A stretch of 64,000 bases of DNA from Onchocerca volvulus (lineage: Eukaryota > Nematoda > Chromadorea > Rhabditida > Onchocercidae), in NCBI GenBank assembly GCA_000499405.2, contig HG738137.1:2728001-2792000 (forward strand). The letters run 5' to 3'. The notes beneath the pieces are model-generated. The model had not been told where the DNA came from and ran no database searches. It was given only the letters and a program-made list of their open reading frames with translations. The first letter of the stretch is position 1. The number at the start of each line of letters is the position of its first letter. This document shows positions 34,874 to 49,800 of the stretch, piece after piece. Position numbers and translations under genes: made by a program.

Positions 34874-37800
34874 TTAATAATTTAAATTTGGCAACAATCG
34901 CCTCCAATTTCGAAAACGTTCAATAAGATTGCTTTTGAAATGCGTACATTTATTCGCTTGTTTCTGCAAATAAAGAAAAAAAAGGTCAAATGATGGAAGA
35001 AAAGAACTAAGTTATTTAAATTAATCTAAATTATAAATTATACTACAATAATTAATTCAATGAAATTAAAAAAAATAACTTGGTGTTAATTGCCTATTAA
35101 AAAGATCCGATATGAATATTTTCTCATTGTGGTATGATTTAGAAGATTATCATCATTCAAAGCATAATTGATGCATAATTAGATATATTGCTTTAGTCAT
35201 TTTCATGAAAGACTTAATTAAGTCATGAAGTTTGAAACAAGGCTGTTTAGGTTTTTCATCAACAACAAAACAAGATAAATGATATTAAAGGAAATGTTTT
35301 GTTGATAATGGACTTCGATATATTCAATAAAAAAGAACACACCTCAGTCGTGCTACCCATTTGTTGTCGTCTTCTTTTTGAAAATCTTCGAATGGCAGCT
35401 TTGAAATCATTTCGTTTTTCCAAACTGTCCGCATCAGTGCTCTCCTTAGAAGGCTAAAAAGAAAAGTTAAATGGAACTTCGATAATTTTAAGAAAGGAAT
35501 GAAAAAATTAAAGTAAAAAAGCTGTGATTTTTCTTCTATTTAATGAATATGAACGAAGTAATACGACTGATCAAAAAAAATTTTTACTTACGATCATAAT
35601 TTGAATTAAATTTAATTTCAAAAAAAAAAAAATTAGAAAGAAAAAGTGAGCATAGTTTTATTTTTCGTCTTAATTTACAATAAAGAAATTTCTTAAAGCT
35701 GTAGATTTCTTAAATTTCGAATGACAGAAATTTATATCCGAATTTCCAAAGTAAAATTGCTGACATTATCAACAAAATCGAGCGAATCTGATTTCAGTGA
35801 CTGTTTGATTTCAGCAATAAGTCCAACCAAAAGATCATCAACATCCAAGTTTAGCGCTACTGATACTTCATAATGCGCAAAGCCATAAGTCATCGCTGCA
35901 TTTTTTGCATCTGAAAAATTAAAATTTCATTTCAAAAAATATTTTCCAAATCTTTCCATTTCAGACAAATAAAACAAAAAATAAAAAAAAAGCAATTCTT
36001 CAATTTTCCGTTTATATATGAACTGTAAAAAAAGAATAATTGAGGAAAAAAAAAGGGTATAACCATTGAATATTAATCAGATTGCTTAATTAAAATATGC
36101 TGAACTAATTTGGGGAAGAAAATTTGAAAAATTACTAACCTGCCTTGCTCACAGCTCGTTTCCGTTCTAAATCAACTTTATTTGCAGCCATGACGATCGG
36201 CGTATGACGTGATGATGTTGATTCACGTAAACAATCAACAACATCCATAACTTGTTTGAAGGAACTCTTTGAATCGATGCTGTATATTAGCAAATGAATA
36301 TCCGCTTTATCATCGAGCCATGAATTATCCTGGATAATAAAATGCGAACTAATAATATATTAATGAATAAATACAATGATAATGTGATTATTTCTATCTA
36401 TAATTTTACAGTAGTGAATTGCAACTATTATTGTCATTTCGATTAAATCTAATTCATTTTTAATCTATTTTATCCTGCTTTCAAGTTTAATTTAAACTAT
36501 CACTTTAAAAATATTTGAAGTAATATAAAAGATAAAAATGTTGATAACATATTGAATAATATTTTACATTATGTAGATCGATTTCGTGGAATGTTAATTC
36601 ACTTTCCTTATCACCAATTATAATCGATACTGTGTTATCAACTTTTTCTGAAAATATCTTTTTTGATAAGTCATAATTTAAAAAAAAATTTAAAGCAAGG
36701 TTCGTTAAAGTGTATTTATATGGACAAAAAATCTCAAAATTTGGAATTTTTGAAAATTAAAAAAAAAATTAATAATGCTATAATAAAATGTATTGTAAAT
36801 TTATGAGAAATTGAAAATAACAGCAAATCATACCTATATCAGTAGCATAGGTATTTCGATGATCCGAAGTCATAAATTGTCCGATTAGGGTACTTTTTCC
36901 TACACCTGTTGAACCAATTACATTAATCTAAATTTTCGAATATTATCAGATATTCGAATATTTAATAAAATTTATGCATTTTTGTTCATTAATGACAGAT
37001 TACCAATGATAGCCACTCGATACAAAAATGATATCACGAACGAGAAATTTGAGAACTTTTCATCAAACGGTCAATTTTTAAATGAGGAAAGTATCATTCG
37101 GATTTTGAAATTAAATACTTGAACATACTTCATAAAAAGTGGTACTGGTTGATGGTTGATTATTTTCATCCTTTTCATTATTATTACCAGGCATAATATC
37201 ATTAAACGTTGAACGTGAACTGGTTGATTCGTTTGACAAATTGGACCGATTTCGTGTTCCTAAAAATTTTTTTCTAATTAAAACTTAACAGAATTTTCCA
37301 TTTAATAAACTTATAAACAGCAATAAATTTCTTTAAAAAAAAAGTGATAAAAAATATCGATATAAAATTCGTTTATTGAATTTCATAAATTCATAATTTG
37401 AATTTAAATTTGAAAGAATGAAATATTTTGTTTAACTATATTATTTTATTAATTTATTTAATTATTGCATTATATTTAGAATTTTTTTTTTCGAATTTCG
37501 GAATTTTGTATAAATTGAAATTTCTTTTTGCAACATATGAATATAAATAAACATTTCATATTTATCATGACAAATTTTACCTCGTTTATAACAAGTAGGA
37601 CTTTTGAGACGAAATGAATCACCTCGACTAACAACAGTTCCTTTTTCATCAATGTTAAATTCCCGTACTCGGGTATAATCTTCGGAATCGATATTCAAGA
37701 AACGATCCTCGACCATACTTCTTCTCGGTTTTGGCCAAACATCGATCCGTGTTGTATCTAATAGCCGATGTCTTAAAAACAAAAAGAAGTAATGATCCGA

Positions 37801-40800
37801 TTTGTCAAGAGTGAAAAATCATTACTATAAATGTCATCTCTCTTTTTACTACTTAACGAATTCCGGAAATCGAATCGATGTAACATTTCCTTCTAGCAAA
37901 AGGAGAAAGAAACGAATTCAGAAGACATTTTTAAAAATTTATGACAGACACTTAAAAGAAATAAGAATTATTATCAACTTGAAAAAAAAAAAAAAAAAGA
38001 GATTTGTATAAAGCAAATTTAAAAAAAATTATAGGGAGAATTTATTTCAATTAACAATTCAATATAATTGATTTGATCTGTCTAATCAAACAATGACAAA
38101 TTTCAAAAACCTTGTAAAAAAATTTTTTTTTCAATTCTTGTAAATTTTAAAATCATTTTTTATAATCTAATAGATTCAATCGATTGAGTATAAGCATCAT
38201 TAACTTTTCTAAAACACTATACAATATTTTTGAATATTAGTCAAACATTTCGACCAAAATTTTTACGATAAATTTAGCAGCATAATTTGCTTCATTAGTT
38301 TGTTAATAAGTTATTAGATAATATACTTTTAATTTTTAAAATTTAAGAAAAAAAGCAAATTTTTGTCGAAAATGATCCAAAATAATGAAATATGGCTTTT
38401 GAAACAGAACAATTGAAAGAGAAAGTTTTCTCACTTTGAGTGTTACTATAAATAAGTTTGGTTCTTTCTTTTTTTCTTTTTTCATCTCTCTTTGAATTTT
38501 AAAAATAGAACATTTGCAAAGTGAAAGAATGTTTTTAGAAAATTTTGACACATTACATTTATTCAAACACTTTCCTAGACGAATATTTCAGATGCAAAAC
38601 AACATGCCATCAATCATATCAAGTAATCGAACATTAATTTCGTCGGAAAAAAAAAAGAGCAGAAATTGAAAGAAATTTCGAAATCGTCTGATAAATATTA
38701 GGGTTTGCTAGATGCTGGAGTCTCCAAAATTTTTTGAACTAAAAAAAAAAGAGCAAAGAATGTTAGGAAAAAATGTTTCGAGTGAATCAGCAAGGTAAAA
38801 TTTCTAGACAAAACTATGTTTAGTAATTTAAATGGAATAAAATTATATTAAGTAATTTAAATGAAATAAAAAAAAATTATTACTAAAATGAAATAAAAAT
38901 TAAAAAAAAAATTTAAATGAAAATAAAAAAAATTATTAATTTAAATGAAATAAAATTAGTAAAGCGTTAAAGAAGCAAAAGTTGAAATTCTATTACAAAT
39001 GACAGAAGTGTGTAGCCTCCATTTTGACTTCCATCAGATTATGTTAACATTAAATGTAAGCAAATAAAATGTTTTAATCTTTTCTTGCTTTGGAGGAGGA
39101 AAATTCAACCAAACTACGGGATAGTTTCTGAATCGAAAGTTTCATTTGGTTAGTTTCACATACCGTTTTGCATAAGTTAAATCATATATCGTTAAGGCTT
39201 AATATTTTATTTTAAATGATGGTTTCTTCGTTGAGTATCTTACTAGTTTTTACAAATATAAGCTCAAAATATCATTGAATTATCTGATTAACTGATTACC
39301 TAATTAACATATGAGTGAAAAGCTTTAAAACATGGAAAATGATGAAGGGAGCAATAAAAAATTAACTCAAAAGATGGCGAAATCGATGGGTCAGGTCAAA
39401 AGTTAGCATCATCAATTATCATGCAGCAAAATTTGCTTTTTATATTGATTTCCGAAGATTTTATTCCCTCAATTGATTTCCAGGAATTCTTTTCTTTTAG
39501 ATGAATTCCGGAAATTAGAAAAATAAATATGAAATCAATTAACTATGGAAATCATTGATTTAATTGATTCATTTTGTCGGACTTTTTGCATATATATATA
39601 TATATTTTTTTTTTTCACAGAAATAAACGCTTTCTGAATTCATAAGTTTCAAGAGATGCTATCCCACGTTCACATATAATAATAATAATGCTAAAATTCA
39701 CGTGTAATTTCGAATTTGTTCATAATATCAAATAAACTTCCTATTTGTAAACTGCATTAATAATATGCTTTCTACATAAATTCCATAGTCATTGAAATTT
39801 TGTTTAAGAATTATTAACAAACCAAGAAATCAGTAAATTAGTACAGCGTCTATCGATATCTAATATATATGAATGAAAAGGTTGAAAACCTTGGATGTAA
39901 AGTGGAATGTCGCAAAATATTAGGCGTTGAGCGTCTTCTTTCTCGAACTTGTTGACCTGAATCTTCGAATGGATGACGTTTTACCATGACTGATGCTCGA
40001 GATCGATGTCGGAATGATTGTGAACGTAACAGTTGCTGTTGATTCATTGTTGTAGATTTACTGAAACTTGCTTTGGTAATAAATTATAAAGAATTATCCG
40101 CACTTTTTGAAATTGCATGACATGAAATATAATATTTTAACGTTTATAAATTCAAATTTTACTCGGTAAATTTCCAATTAAATGAAATGTTACATTGTTT
40201 TTCTGTTGGAAAAGCCAAATTTTCTGAACAAAAGGAGAAGCAGAAATATTGGTGTTGACCCATATCAGTTATCATTAAATGCAGAATTCGCTATAACATC
40301 AAAAGCAATGAAAGAAACATTAGACGGATTTACTGCTTAACATTAAGTCAATTTAAAAGTTATAATTTTTATTTTTAGAACAAGAAATTTAAAAATCCAT
40401 ATGACTAACACTAAAATTTCGAAATTATAGAATGCTTAATTAAACTTCTCAAATTGACGAATCAATAATTTTCTCAAATTTCCCTTTTTTGGTTCGATAT
40501 TTTTATTAATTTGTTTTTCGTGTGCGGAAATTTAAGTAGCACACAATTGCTTTATTAGACGGAATTGAATTTAAAAGCAATAAATATCGCCTTTTTATCG
40601 AATAATCTCAATTTTCCTTGCTTCCTTTTTTTCCTGCTTTTGTAATCTCAAATTGTCTGGAAAATTTATGCTTTCCTTTTCGTTGAAAATAAATTGCAAA
40701 TTCATGGAGTTACTTGCAAAATGTTTACAAATAATTCAATATAGATGCTATCATTAGCAAACAATTTAAGAAATTCTTTTTCTTTTTCTTTTTCGACTAA

Positions 40801-43800
40801 AAAAATATGCTCAGTGAATGGAAAAATGAAGCAATTAAGTAGATAACAGAAGTAATTAAAGCAGTAATTACAAGTTTTTTTAGTTTTTCAGAAGTAATTA
40901 CAAGCCTTCTTGTTGAAGCATTTGAGAAGCTGCTAGAATAGAAACATCTTTTTCATCTATAATTCTTGTTAAAATGTCTCGCAAAAGTGATGTTTAATAT
41001 TTTATAAAAGTCGTGAGCTATCATTTCAACATATTGCAGCAATTTTAAAATTTATTTTTCTTAAATTTCGAAATTTATTAAATATGCCTAAATATATTTT
41101 AAATGCAACTTTAAGTTTTTCAATTCATTTGTTCACCGTATAATATTTTTTGAATTACAAAAATTGAAGTCTTTAATTTTAAGATTAAAAAAAAGAAAAA
41201 AAAGAAAACAAGGCAGTAGTTTCAAGAACTGAATGAATTAGAAATGCTATCAGCAGAAAAGTTCATAAATTGCAGAGTCAAGGTACAGAACCACAATTAA
41301 CAAATATTTCTTGGTATGTGATTTTGTATGCATATAATTAAATAATTTTGTAATGAAATATTTAAAATTTGAACCATAATCAATTATTATTTTGAATTTC
41401 AAAAAAATTCAAGATATCTATTTGTACCTAAATATCAAATACCAATATTCATTTGCATCTAATAACTGAAATTCTCATTTTTGCTATCAAAGAATGATTA
41501 TTTTGATAAACTAAAAAATATGCAAAATCTAGGAAAAATCATCTTTCAGAAGTAAATTTGGAAAATAAATAAATAAATAAAGTTTGATTTATAAAAAAAA
41601 ATTATGCAAATTAAACATATCAATCATGTGCAAAATATATCTAATCAATAAATAAATTTGTTAATTGATATTGAATTCTGCGGATACAACTGGATTGCGA
41701 TAAGAAGGATAGGCAATAATGGCAAGATAAATTCGGATAATAAAACGACATATGTTATCAATACGATTATCAAATCAATAATTTGTAAGGATTGAAATGA
41801 AAATTTAAAAATTTATCTCATACTATAAGGAACTAATTATTGATGATAATTTGATGAGAAAAATGAAAATTTAGCTAAAATAATAGAAACAAAAAACAAG
41901 TTGAGAGATGAAAAAGATAATGATAAATGTTTGAATATTATTGATAATAGGAAATATCACTAATAATAGATAATATATTAATCAACTTCAAAATTTGTAA
42001 TAAATAATACAATGTAAACACGAATAATAGCAGCTGATATTAGGATGAAATTTGCTAAAATGGATAAATATTAACAGCTAATGTGACATTCGAGAATGAT
42101 GATATTGATAAAAAGATATGCTGTTGGAAAATACGATCCTCTCGAACGATCCTCTCGAGAGTTTGAACAATGAAAATTTGGGCGAAAAGCAGGCGTCGAA
42201 TGACGTAAGCATGCTAAACTTAGCAATTTCATCGCTGACATTTCTTGCAAACCTATCGATCATATGAAAGACTATGAAATAGTCACCTGTTCATTTGTAA
42301 ACAAATTCATTCATTGGTACTGATCATCATCGTTTACTACAGTAAAGAAGAAATTTAAATTAGTAAATATTGCAAATATACAGGCAAATGCTCAAATAAA
42401 CAGCAATGAATTATAATAAATGTGTTGTTACAAACACTGAAAGAATGATAAAAATGAAATTGAAGAAAAAAAATTTTTTTTTCTTAAACGTTTGATAATT
42501 AAATAATACACTTGGATAGATTTCTGCACACACAGTGCTTGAGCATTTAACTTATTGATTGCTAGATGGCAAAATATTTCATAAAAGTACAACAAATAAA
42601 CTATTAAAAAAAAAAAATTTAAATGGGAAAGAAATAAAATTATGGAAAAAAAAGTATTTTTCTTAACTTTCAAAAGTTAATTAATACTTATAGATGAACT
42701 AACGAAATAATTTGAAGATTTTTGTTGTAGCATAAAGACAACAATACTTCTTGAAATTTTTCATCCAAACATTTCCGTAGGTAATGCTTGAAAGTTTTAA
42801 AAAAAAGAAAAAGATAGCTATTGCCAATAACAATTATGAATCACTCTAAGGAAGTCTAAGAAGAAAAAGGATGTTTATTTATTTTGATTTTGCCAAGCTT
42901 AAAAGTGAATAGACCTCATTTGCAGTAATATTCAAAACTTTTCATTGAATGCAATCGGTATTCATAGCATAAAGAAAAGGAAATTATTAACATGAGAAAC
43001 ATCATGGAAAATGAAATTTTGTGAAAACAATTTTATAGAGTTAATGATTTGCATTGTTAGCTACAATTCTTTCAACTCCACTAAATTTTCATAATATAAT
43101 AAGTATATGATTGAAGATTTTGCATGGAAAAATTACTTTCACATCTATCAACTATCATTCACTATACAAATTATCATGATAAATTACATATGAATAAATC
43201 ATATTTTTAAAAGCAAAATTTCCTGTGGAACATTTGAAAAGAAAAAGTGCAGGCATGTTTAAAAATTTCTTCAGAAATTATATTCAAAAATTGCACATTC
43301 ATACATAAATTTGCAAGCTTATGTTCTGTTCGAGAATATCGAAATTCTGGAGAACTTCTGAAAAAGTTCCGTTTATTTCTATGTTTTCTATCTGTTCATT
43401 TTTTTTTTCTGTAATTAATACTGATTTGTTATTTTTATTCTATTTTACTTTTCTTGGTGTCTTGCAAAGAATGAATTGTTCGTTTTCAAAATTAAAGAAA
43501 AAAAATGAATTGTATATTCATTTTTTTTTTTTGTAAAATAATTTTCATGCAATTGAATCGCTTTAAACTTTTTTTTTTTTTTTTTTTGCATAACTAAATT
43601 ATTTCCGATATTTTTTTATCCATCTCAATCGGTAGAAGTTTATTTGATATATGCAAAAAAAGTTTTAAATAATTATTCATTCTTTTTTTTTCATGAAGTG
43701 CAATTGAATGTGTGCTAAATTTCGCAAGAAATTTTTCTTGCGAAATTTAATTATCTATTTGTCTGGAATGAATTTCTTGTGCATTTATCTTGGATTTGTT

Positions 43801-46800
43801 AAATTACCCCATTGATATAATCAGAAATAGTGGTGCAAGTACTTTTGATTGCATAAAATGGCAAATTTTCAAATCACATATTGCTGAAATTTCAAATATG
43901 CTATTGTATGACTAATAAAAAAGGTCAAGAGTTGAAAATTTCGAATAGGATTATTTACTTTAAGAACAAACAATAAGAGAAATGGAAGAAATCAAACAAA
44001 ATATAAAAAAGAAAAGAAAAGAAAGGATAAACATTGAATGAAAAATTAAAAGAAAAAAGTAAATTAATTCAAATAATTGTTTTAAAATTTTTTCTTTTAT
44101 ACATTCCATAGAAATCCAATTTTCACAATTTTCAAATACCCATTAAAACTGCAGTTTATTTCAGATCGTTAATTATATTTATCTTACCGATTACATCAAA
44201 AATATCTTTACCTAGGTGATTAAAAAAAAAAAAAAAAAGAAAAAAGAAAAAGGAAAACTCCATAATAAAAAAAATATGGGATACAATAGTTTAAAACTTG
44301 ACAGAAAACATTGGATTGAATATTAATTAATGAAAAGAGGTAAAAATTAGATAGATAATAACTGCATATTAATCGATTAATGTTTTATATTTTAATAATG
44401 TAGTTGTTGTCATATGAGGGGAATGAATCATTGTGAAGATTATGTGAAGATTATCAATCAAAATGTATGTTTACTTGTGATTCATCTAATTCTAAAAAAG
44501 TTCCTTCTGAAAAAAGAAAAATAATTACTTCCTTTAATTATTATCCATTATTCGCTTATCTTCCAATTAGTTTTATAAATTATTGCGAATAGAAAAAAAA
44601 AGTTACGAAAAAAAAAATTGTATGATTTTTAACATTATGTTAAAGACAAAATCTTTTGCATTAAATGCAACAAATATACAATGGTTGTTTTTTTTTTTTT
44701 TTTGGAAAAAACTTTAAATTAGAAAAAATGATGCAAAGTTGACGTGACCTTTGGCATTATGCTAAAAACAAAGTTTCGTTTTTTAAGCACAATAAATATA
44801 TGCATGAATAAGTTATATAAATTTACTACTGGGAAAAACTATTTGTAGAAAAGCTCGTACTATTCAACTTTCAGAGTAGCAGAATTTTGTGTTGTAAATT
44901 TTTTTTTCCCATATCCTTTAAATAAACAATTGGTTGTTTAAAATAAGAAATGTCTTTTTCTTGGAAAAACATAGCAATGATTCATTTATTTTCTTTCTTA
45001 TTTTCATCAAAAATGATCACTCTGTTTTCTTTCTTCTTGTATATCATTTTAATTTATTAAAATTTTCAAAATGGCATCAATTAGTAAATTTGTCGACGAT
45101 ATTGTTTATTATTTAACATAGAAAATGATGTAATTTGCCGAAATATTATGAATTGTTTGCAGTTTGACTTTTTTTTTTTTTTAATTTGGTTTTTATTTCT
45201 AAGAAATTTAAAGAAGATTGTTGTTTCTATCATATTCCATCATAGCGAATAAAGATAATTAGTGATGTAAATATAAGAGAATTGCGTCAAAACTTACAAT
45301 CAATAAATTATTTTAATAACTAACAACATTGCATAATAAGTTTTTGAAATCACCGAGTAATTTGTTGAAATTTTCAGATCAAATATTATTAATAAGTAAT
45401 TGATGATAGATATGAAACTTCAGATTTTTTGAAATTTTTCTATCTATTACTAGTTGCTTATTAATAATATGAAGTCTGGAAATTTTAATAAATTATTCGA
45501 CAATTTCAAAAATTTAAAAACTCAATTTTATACAATAATAAAATAAAAAATTATGGAAGATAAAAGAATGCTTTGTATTAATTCGATTTTATATTATAGT
45601 AAATAATGGAAATACTATAAAATGTACGTAATAATTATATAATCAATTTAATTTATGATAATACCTCTAAATGATTGTAATCATATATATTCTTAATAAA
45701 ACTACTATATAATAATATTGAAATTATGACCAACTTATTCAAAGTATTCAGTTACAAGTAACAAAATGCTTTAAATTTAATTTGAAGAAAACTTTTAAAA
45801 AAAAAAGGGAAGGATTCGTATTTATAAAACTTAATAAAATCTTTGCACAAAAATTTTTGTGTAAAAATTTTATTAAGTTTAATTAATCTTTCATTTATTT
45901 AAGAAAATTTAGGTGAGAAGCAAAAATAATATAAATTAGGGATGACTAATAAATTACTCTTCGCAAAATTTATCCTAATTTTTTCTTTTCGTAAATAATA
46001 AAATCTTCAAAAATTAAAAATCTTTAAAAAAAAAAAAATGATTAGATCAAAAAATTGTAGATCGAAGTCAAAATCGATCAAATGATTACAAATGTATAGA
46101 TAATCTTGAGCTAAAAATGCATTAAATATATATTGCCATATAATGTGAAAAGATGATTAATGATAATTATCAGTGAGCACAGCTGTCTTTAATATGTGAT
46201 ATGTGACAATTCCAGTTGATAAAGTTGCAGCAATAATATTTACTTTGACTTGAAATTGAGTCATTTAAAAAAAAAAAAAATAAAAACAAAAAAAAAAAAA
46301 AACTTTGTACAACAACTAATCCTTCTTTTTTTCATTCAACAGTGATAGGAAAGATAAACAATAAGATATTCATCAGATCAGAGTAAACACTAGTTTTAAA
46401 ACAAGCTTTTAAAAAAAGTTGCCGACTTCATTTCTCTTTTTTTATGCCATTCATCTCATTCCTTCTTCTATCTTTTTATTTTCTTCCGTTTTAACCCGAC
46501 TTTCTTCCTTCTTTTATCCACTTTTTTATTTTTTTATTTTTTTTTATTTTGCAAGAAAACACGAAGAAGCAATGAAAGAACCTTTCATATCTAATAAACA
46601 CTCAAAACTTTTCATATCTAATAAACAATTTTTCATCTTTCATTCTTTTGCCGTAAGCAATTGAGAAAAATTGATTTGCAACGACAGATAAATTAATTAT
46701 ATTTGGAGAGAGTAATAAATATCAAGAAAATATCAGACAAAACAAGAAAATATCGGACAAAAAATTAGTAAAAAGTAGTTATTACAGCAAATTAGACGAT

Positions 46801-49800
46801 CAATTGTTGGATCACATTGTAATAATAGAACAAAAAGAAATAATAAGTTAAAATGAAAAATGGATGATATGATATCTTGATTAAGCGATGAATTTATCTG
46901 TATTATTTTTAAATATATGAAATTGGAATTAACGAACTAGATTTAAAACTATCAATTAAATTTGCTGGAATTTTTTTTTTTCGAAGAGCAAAAATAAAAT
47001 TTGTAGATATACACTTATAAATGCAAAGAGCAGCTATTATAAAAATACAGTAACAAAAATTTTACTCATTTTATAAAAACTGCTGCATAGACTTGAAAAA
47101 AAAAAATTAGTGAAGCAAATTTCATCTGATTTATTTATTTTCGTGCTTAACAGTAATAGACGATAGCAGAATTTGGAATTCAAAAAATAGTTTTCAATCT
47201 GCAACAAATGTGATTAAATTTATCCTTAATTATTCAATAATTGTTATTTGTCCAGTGATTTTTGTCCATTCAAGCTGCTTTGTCTATAACTTGAAAGAAA
47301 TTCAATTCAAACATTAAAAGTCAATTTCGATTAAAAAAATGAATAACATACCAATTATCCATACCAACTACATTAGGACAAAATGTCAATATTCATATTC
47401 CCTAAAATTTTAGGATAGGTTAATGAGAAAATTTTTCAACTTTGAGTGAAAAATTAATGACTCTTTAAATTAAAATTATTATTATTTATCTGTGATCTAA
47501 CCTCAAAATGATAGCAATTTTATTTGAAAAAGAAAAGAAAGAAGACAAAGGATTAAGTACTAAATATTCAAATGATTATTTAATCGGCAATAGCTGTTTT
47601 AAATACAATAATTTTCGTTTTTCAAAATTAGTTTGATTATTGAATATTGTTTAAGTTTTATATCTTGCTTTTCAGCATTTTAAAGCTGAGACGAATTTTA
47701 CACAAACGACCTAATTATTTCATGTTTGTATGAGTGTCATCCTTCATATACTCTAGTTAAATTAATCTGAATTCAAGTACAACAATATTTTTAGTGCTTC
47801 TTTATGGTTTTGGAGATAAAAATTATTACTACTAATTTAGCTAAAAGAAGATATCCTGTAACTTAACTATGTAACTATACAAGAAAAATTAATGGATATA
47901 AATTATGAGTGATGAATTATTTCAGGATTCCATTACTCGAAGTTGCTCTCATTTAAATTGCTGTCGAAAATAAGCAATCTTAAAATTTTAAAATTTTGAG
48001 AGAAGCACCTTAGAATTTCAAAATTTTGAAATAAAAAATTTCTTGTGGCATATTTTTCATAAATTCAGAAAAATTTATCAAAAATTTTCGTAATATTTCA
48101 GAACTGAAAGAAAAAAATAAAATAAAATAAAAAATAAAAAACAAAAGGATGAATCAATCGATTTGATTACGTTCAGAAAGTTATTCGCCATCGTCAATCA
48201 ATATCTTTAAATCTATAATGTCAAATTATTACACATTCTATCTTCCATTACCTTTTCTTTGTAAAAACTTGTAAAATTTTGAAAACATCCTTTAACTATT
48301 AGACTTCACTGAGCCAAATGGCTTAATTAGCAGTAATAAAAACTTGAATGACTTGAATAAACTGAGTTGATTCGATGAAAATACGAAATATTCGAAATTT
48401 TTTTTGTCTTTCTTTTTTTGCATAATCCAATGTTATTAAACGAATTTTTTATGTATTAACACTTTTAAAATAATTTTTTTTAAAGGGAAAAACACATGAT
48501 TTGATTCGGGTCAACCAAAATGATGAAATATGTTGATATCCTGCGAAAAAAATTGTATAAATTTGAATTCCGTACGAAGAAATGGAAAAATTTTTAATTT
48601 TATTCATTTTTAAGATTTATAAAATTCTAAAGAGGCAGTAAAAAATCGATAATTTATGTATCTTCATCATCAAAGGTTAAATACAGATCAATGAAAAGAT
48701 AATAGTAAAGAAAATAACGTGCGGCAAATTTTGAAATATTACTTTATTTATTCACAAAAAATCGATATTTGTTATTTTAAGTTCAGCTGTTCTTTATCTA
48801 TTAAATAGTTTTCAAATGAAACCAATTTCAGTTTTAATAAAACAAAAAAAAAGTTTTAAGTACGATACGCATTTGTTTGTTTGAACTTTACCAAATTTAT
48901 GCTCTTTTAAGGTTTTCGATTTAGGTTCTTCTAAGGTATTCGTTCCCAATAAAAAAAAAAGCTCATAACTGCGGAAAAGTTTTGCAATTGCGAAAAAACA
49001 AAGGGAAAAATATTATTCATCATTATTTTTGTATTTTACATTATCAATATTCAATTCTGTGGTAGAACAATAATTATAACAAAAATTTGATCTAAATTTT
49101 TCAAATTAATTCGGCAAATTACTAGCCTTAGTTCAAATGATGAATTACTTACGTTGCAATTTGTGGCGTGGAGCTATGACTTCGTTCTTGATTCAATTTC
49201 GTTTCATCAGATAATATTCTTCGACTGATTGTATTAATTGGCAAATTGTCATCGTATGATTGTGAAATTTGATTCTGTATTATTTTCAGAATTATTTTGC
49301 AATTTATTTGTTTTTTAAAGTTAGAATAAAAAAATGAAATTTAGAATTTTTTGTTTTTTCAATTAGCAAACAATTAAAATATGTGAAAATAAATGCTGAA
49401 ATAACTAAAATGAAAGTTTTTTTTTTTTAATTGTCGGAGTTTTAGTTAAATAGATCAACAGATAACTTTTGGACTTCGTTAAATTTTCATTGTACTTATC
49501 AATATCTATTAATATAAAGCAAAAATGATTTATAAAAAATTTTTAACTACTAACATTTTTTCGCTTCCCTCTTCCTCTCATCTTTTTCAATAATGACGTT
49601 TCTATTCCTTTCGTAAATATTTATTCAAATAATTTATATCTTCAAACACTTTGAATTTTTCAGATTTTAATAAATTTGTATTTTGAAGGAAGTGCTAATC
49701 TCTTGAAATGTAATTTGAATTCTAATATTTTTGAGTGAAATGAAAAACTTCCGTGAAAATCATAAATAAGATTATTAAAGTGCATTTTTTAAGCATGCTA

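Larger units (their letters stand above)
40061..49152 (-). other. Large intron of the RGK-like gene
   Basis: AT-rich, with no exon recognised in either strand. It contains a palindrome near 43715-43748 (AAATTTCGCAAGAAA and its complement) and two foldbacks listed separately. Confidence 0.6.
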
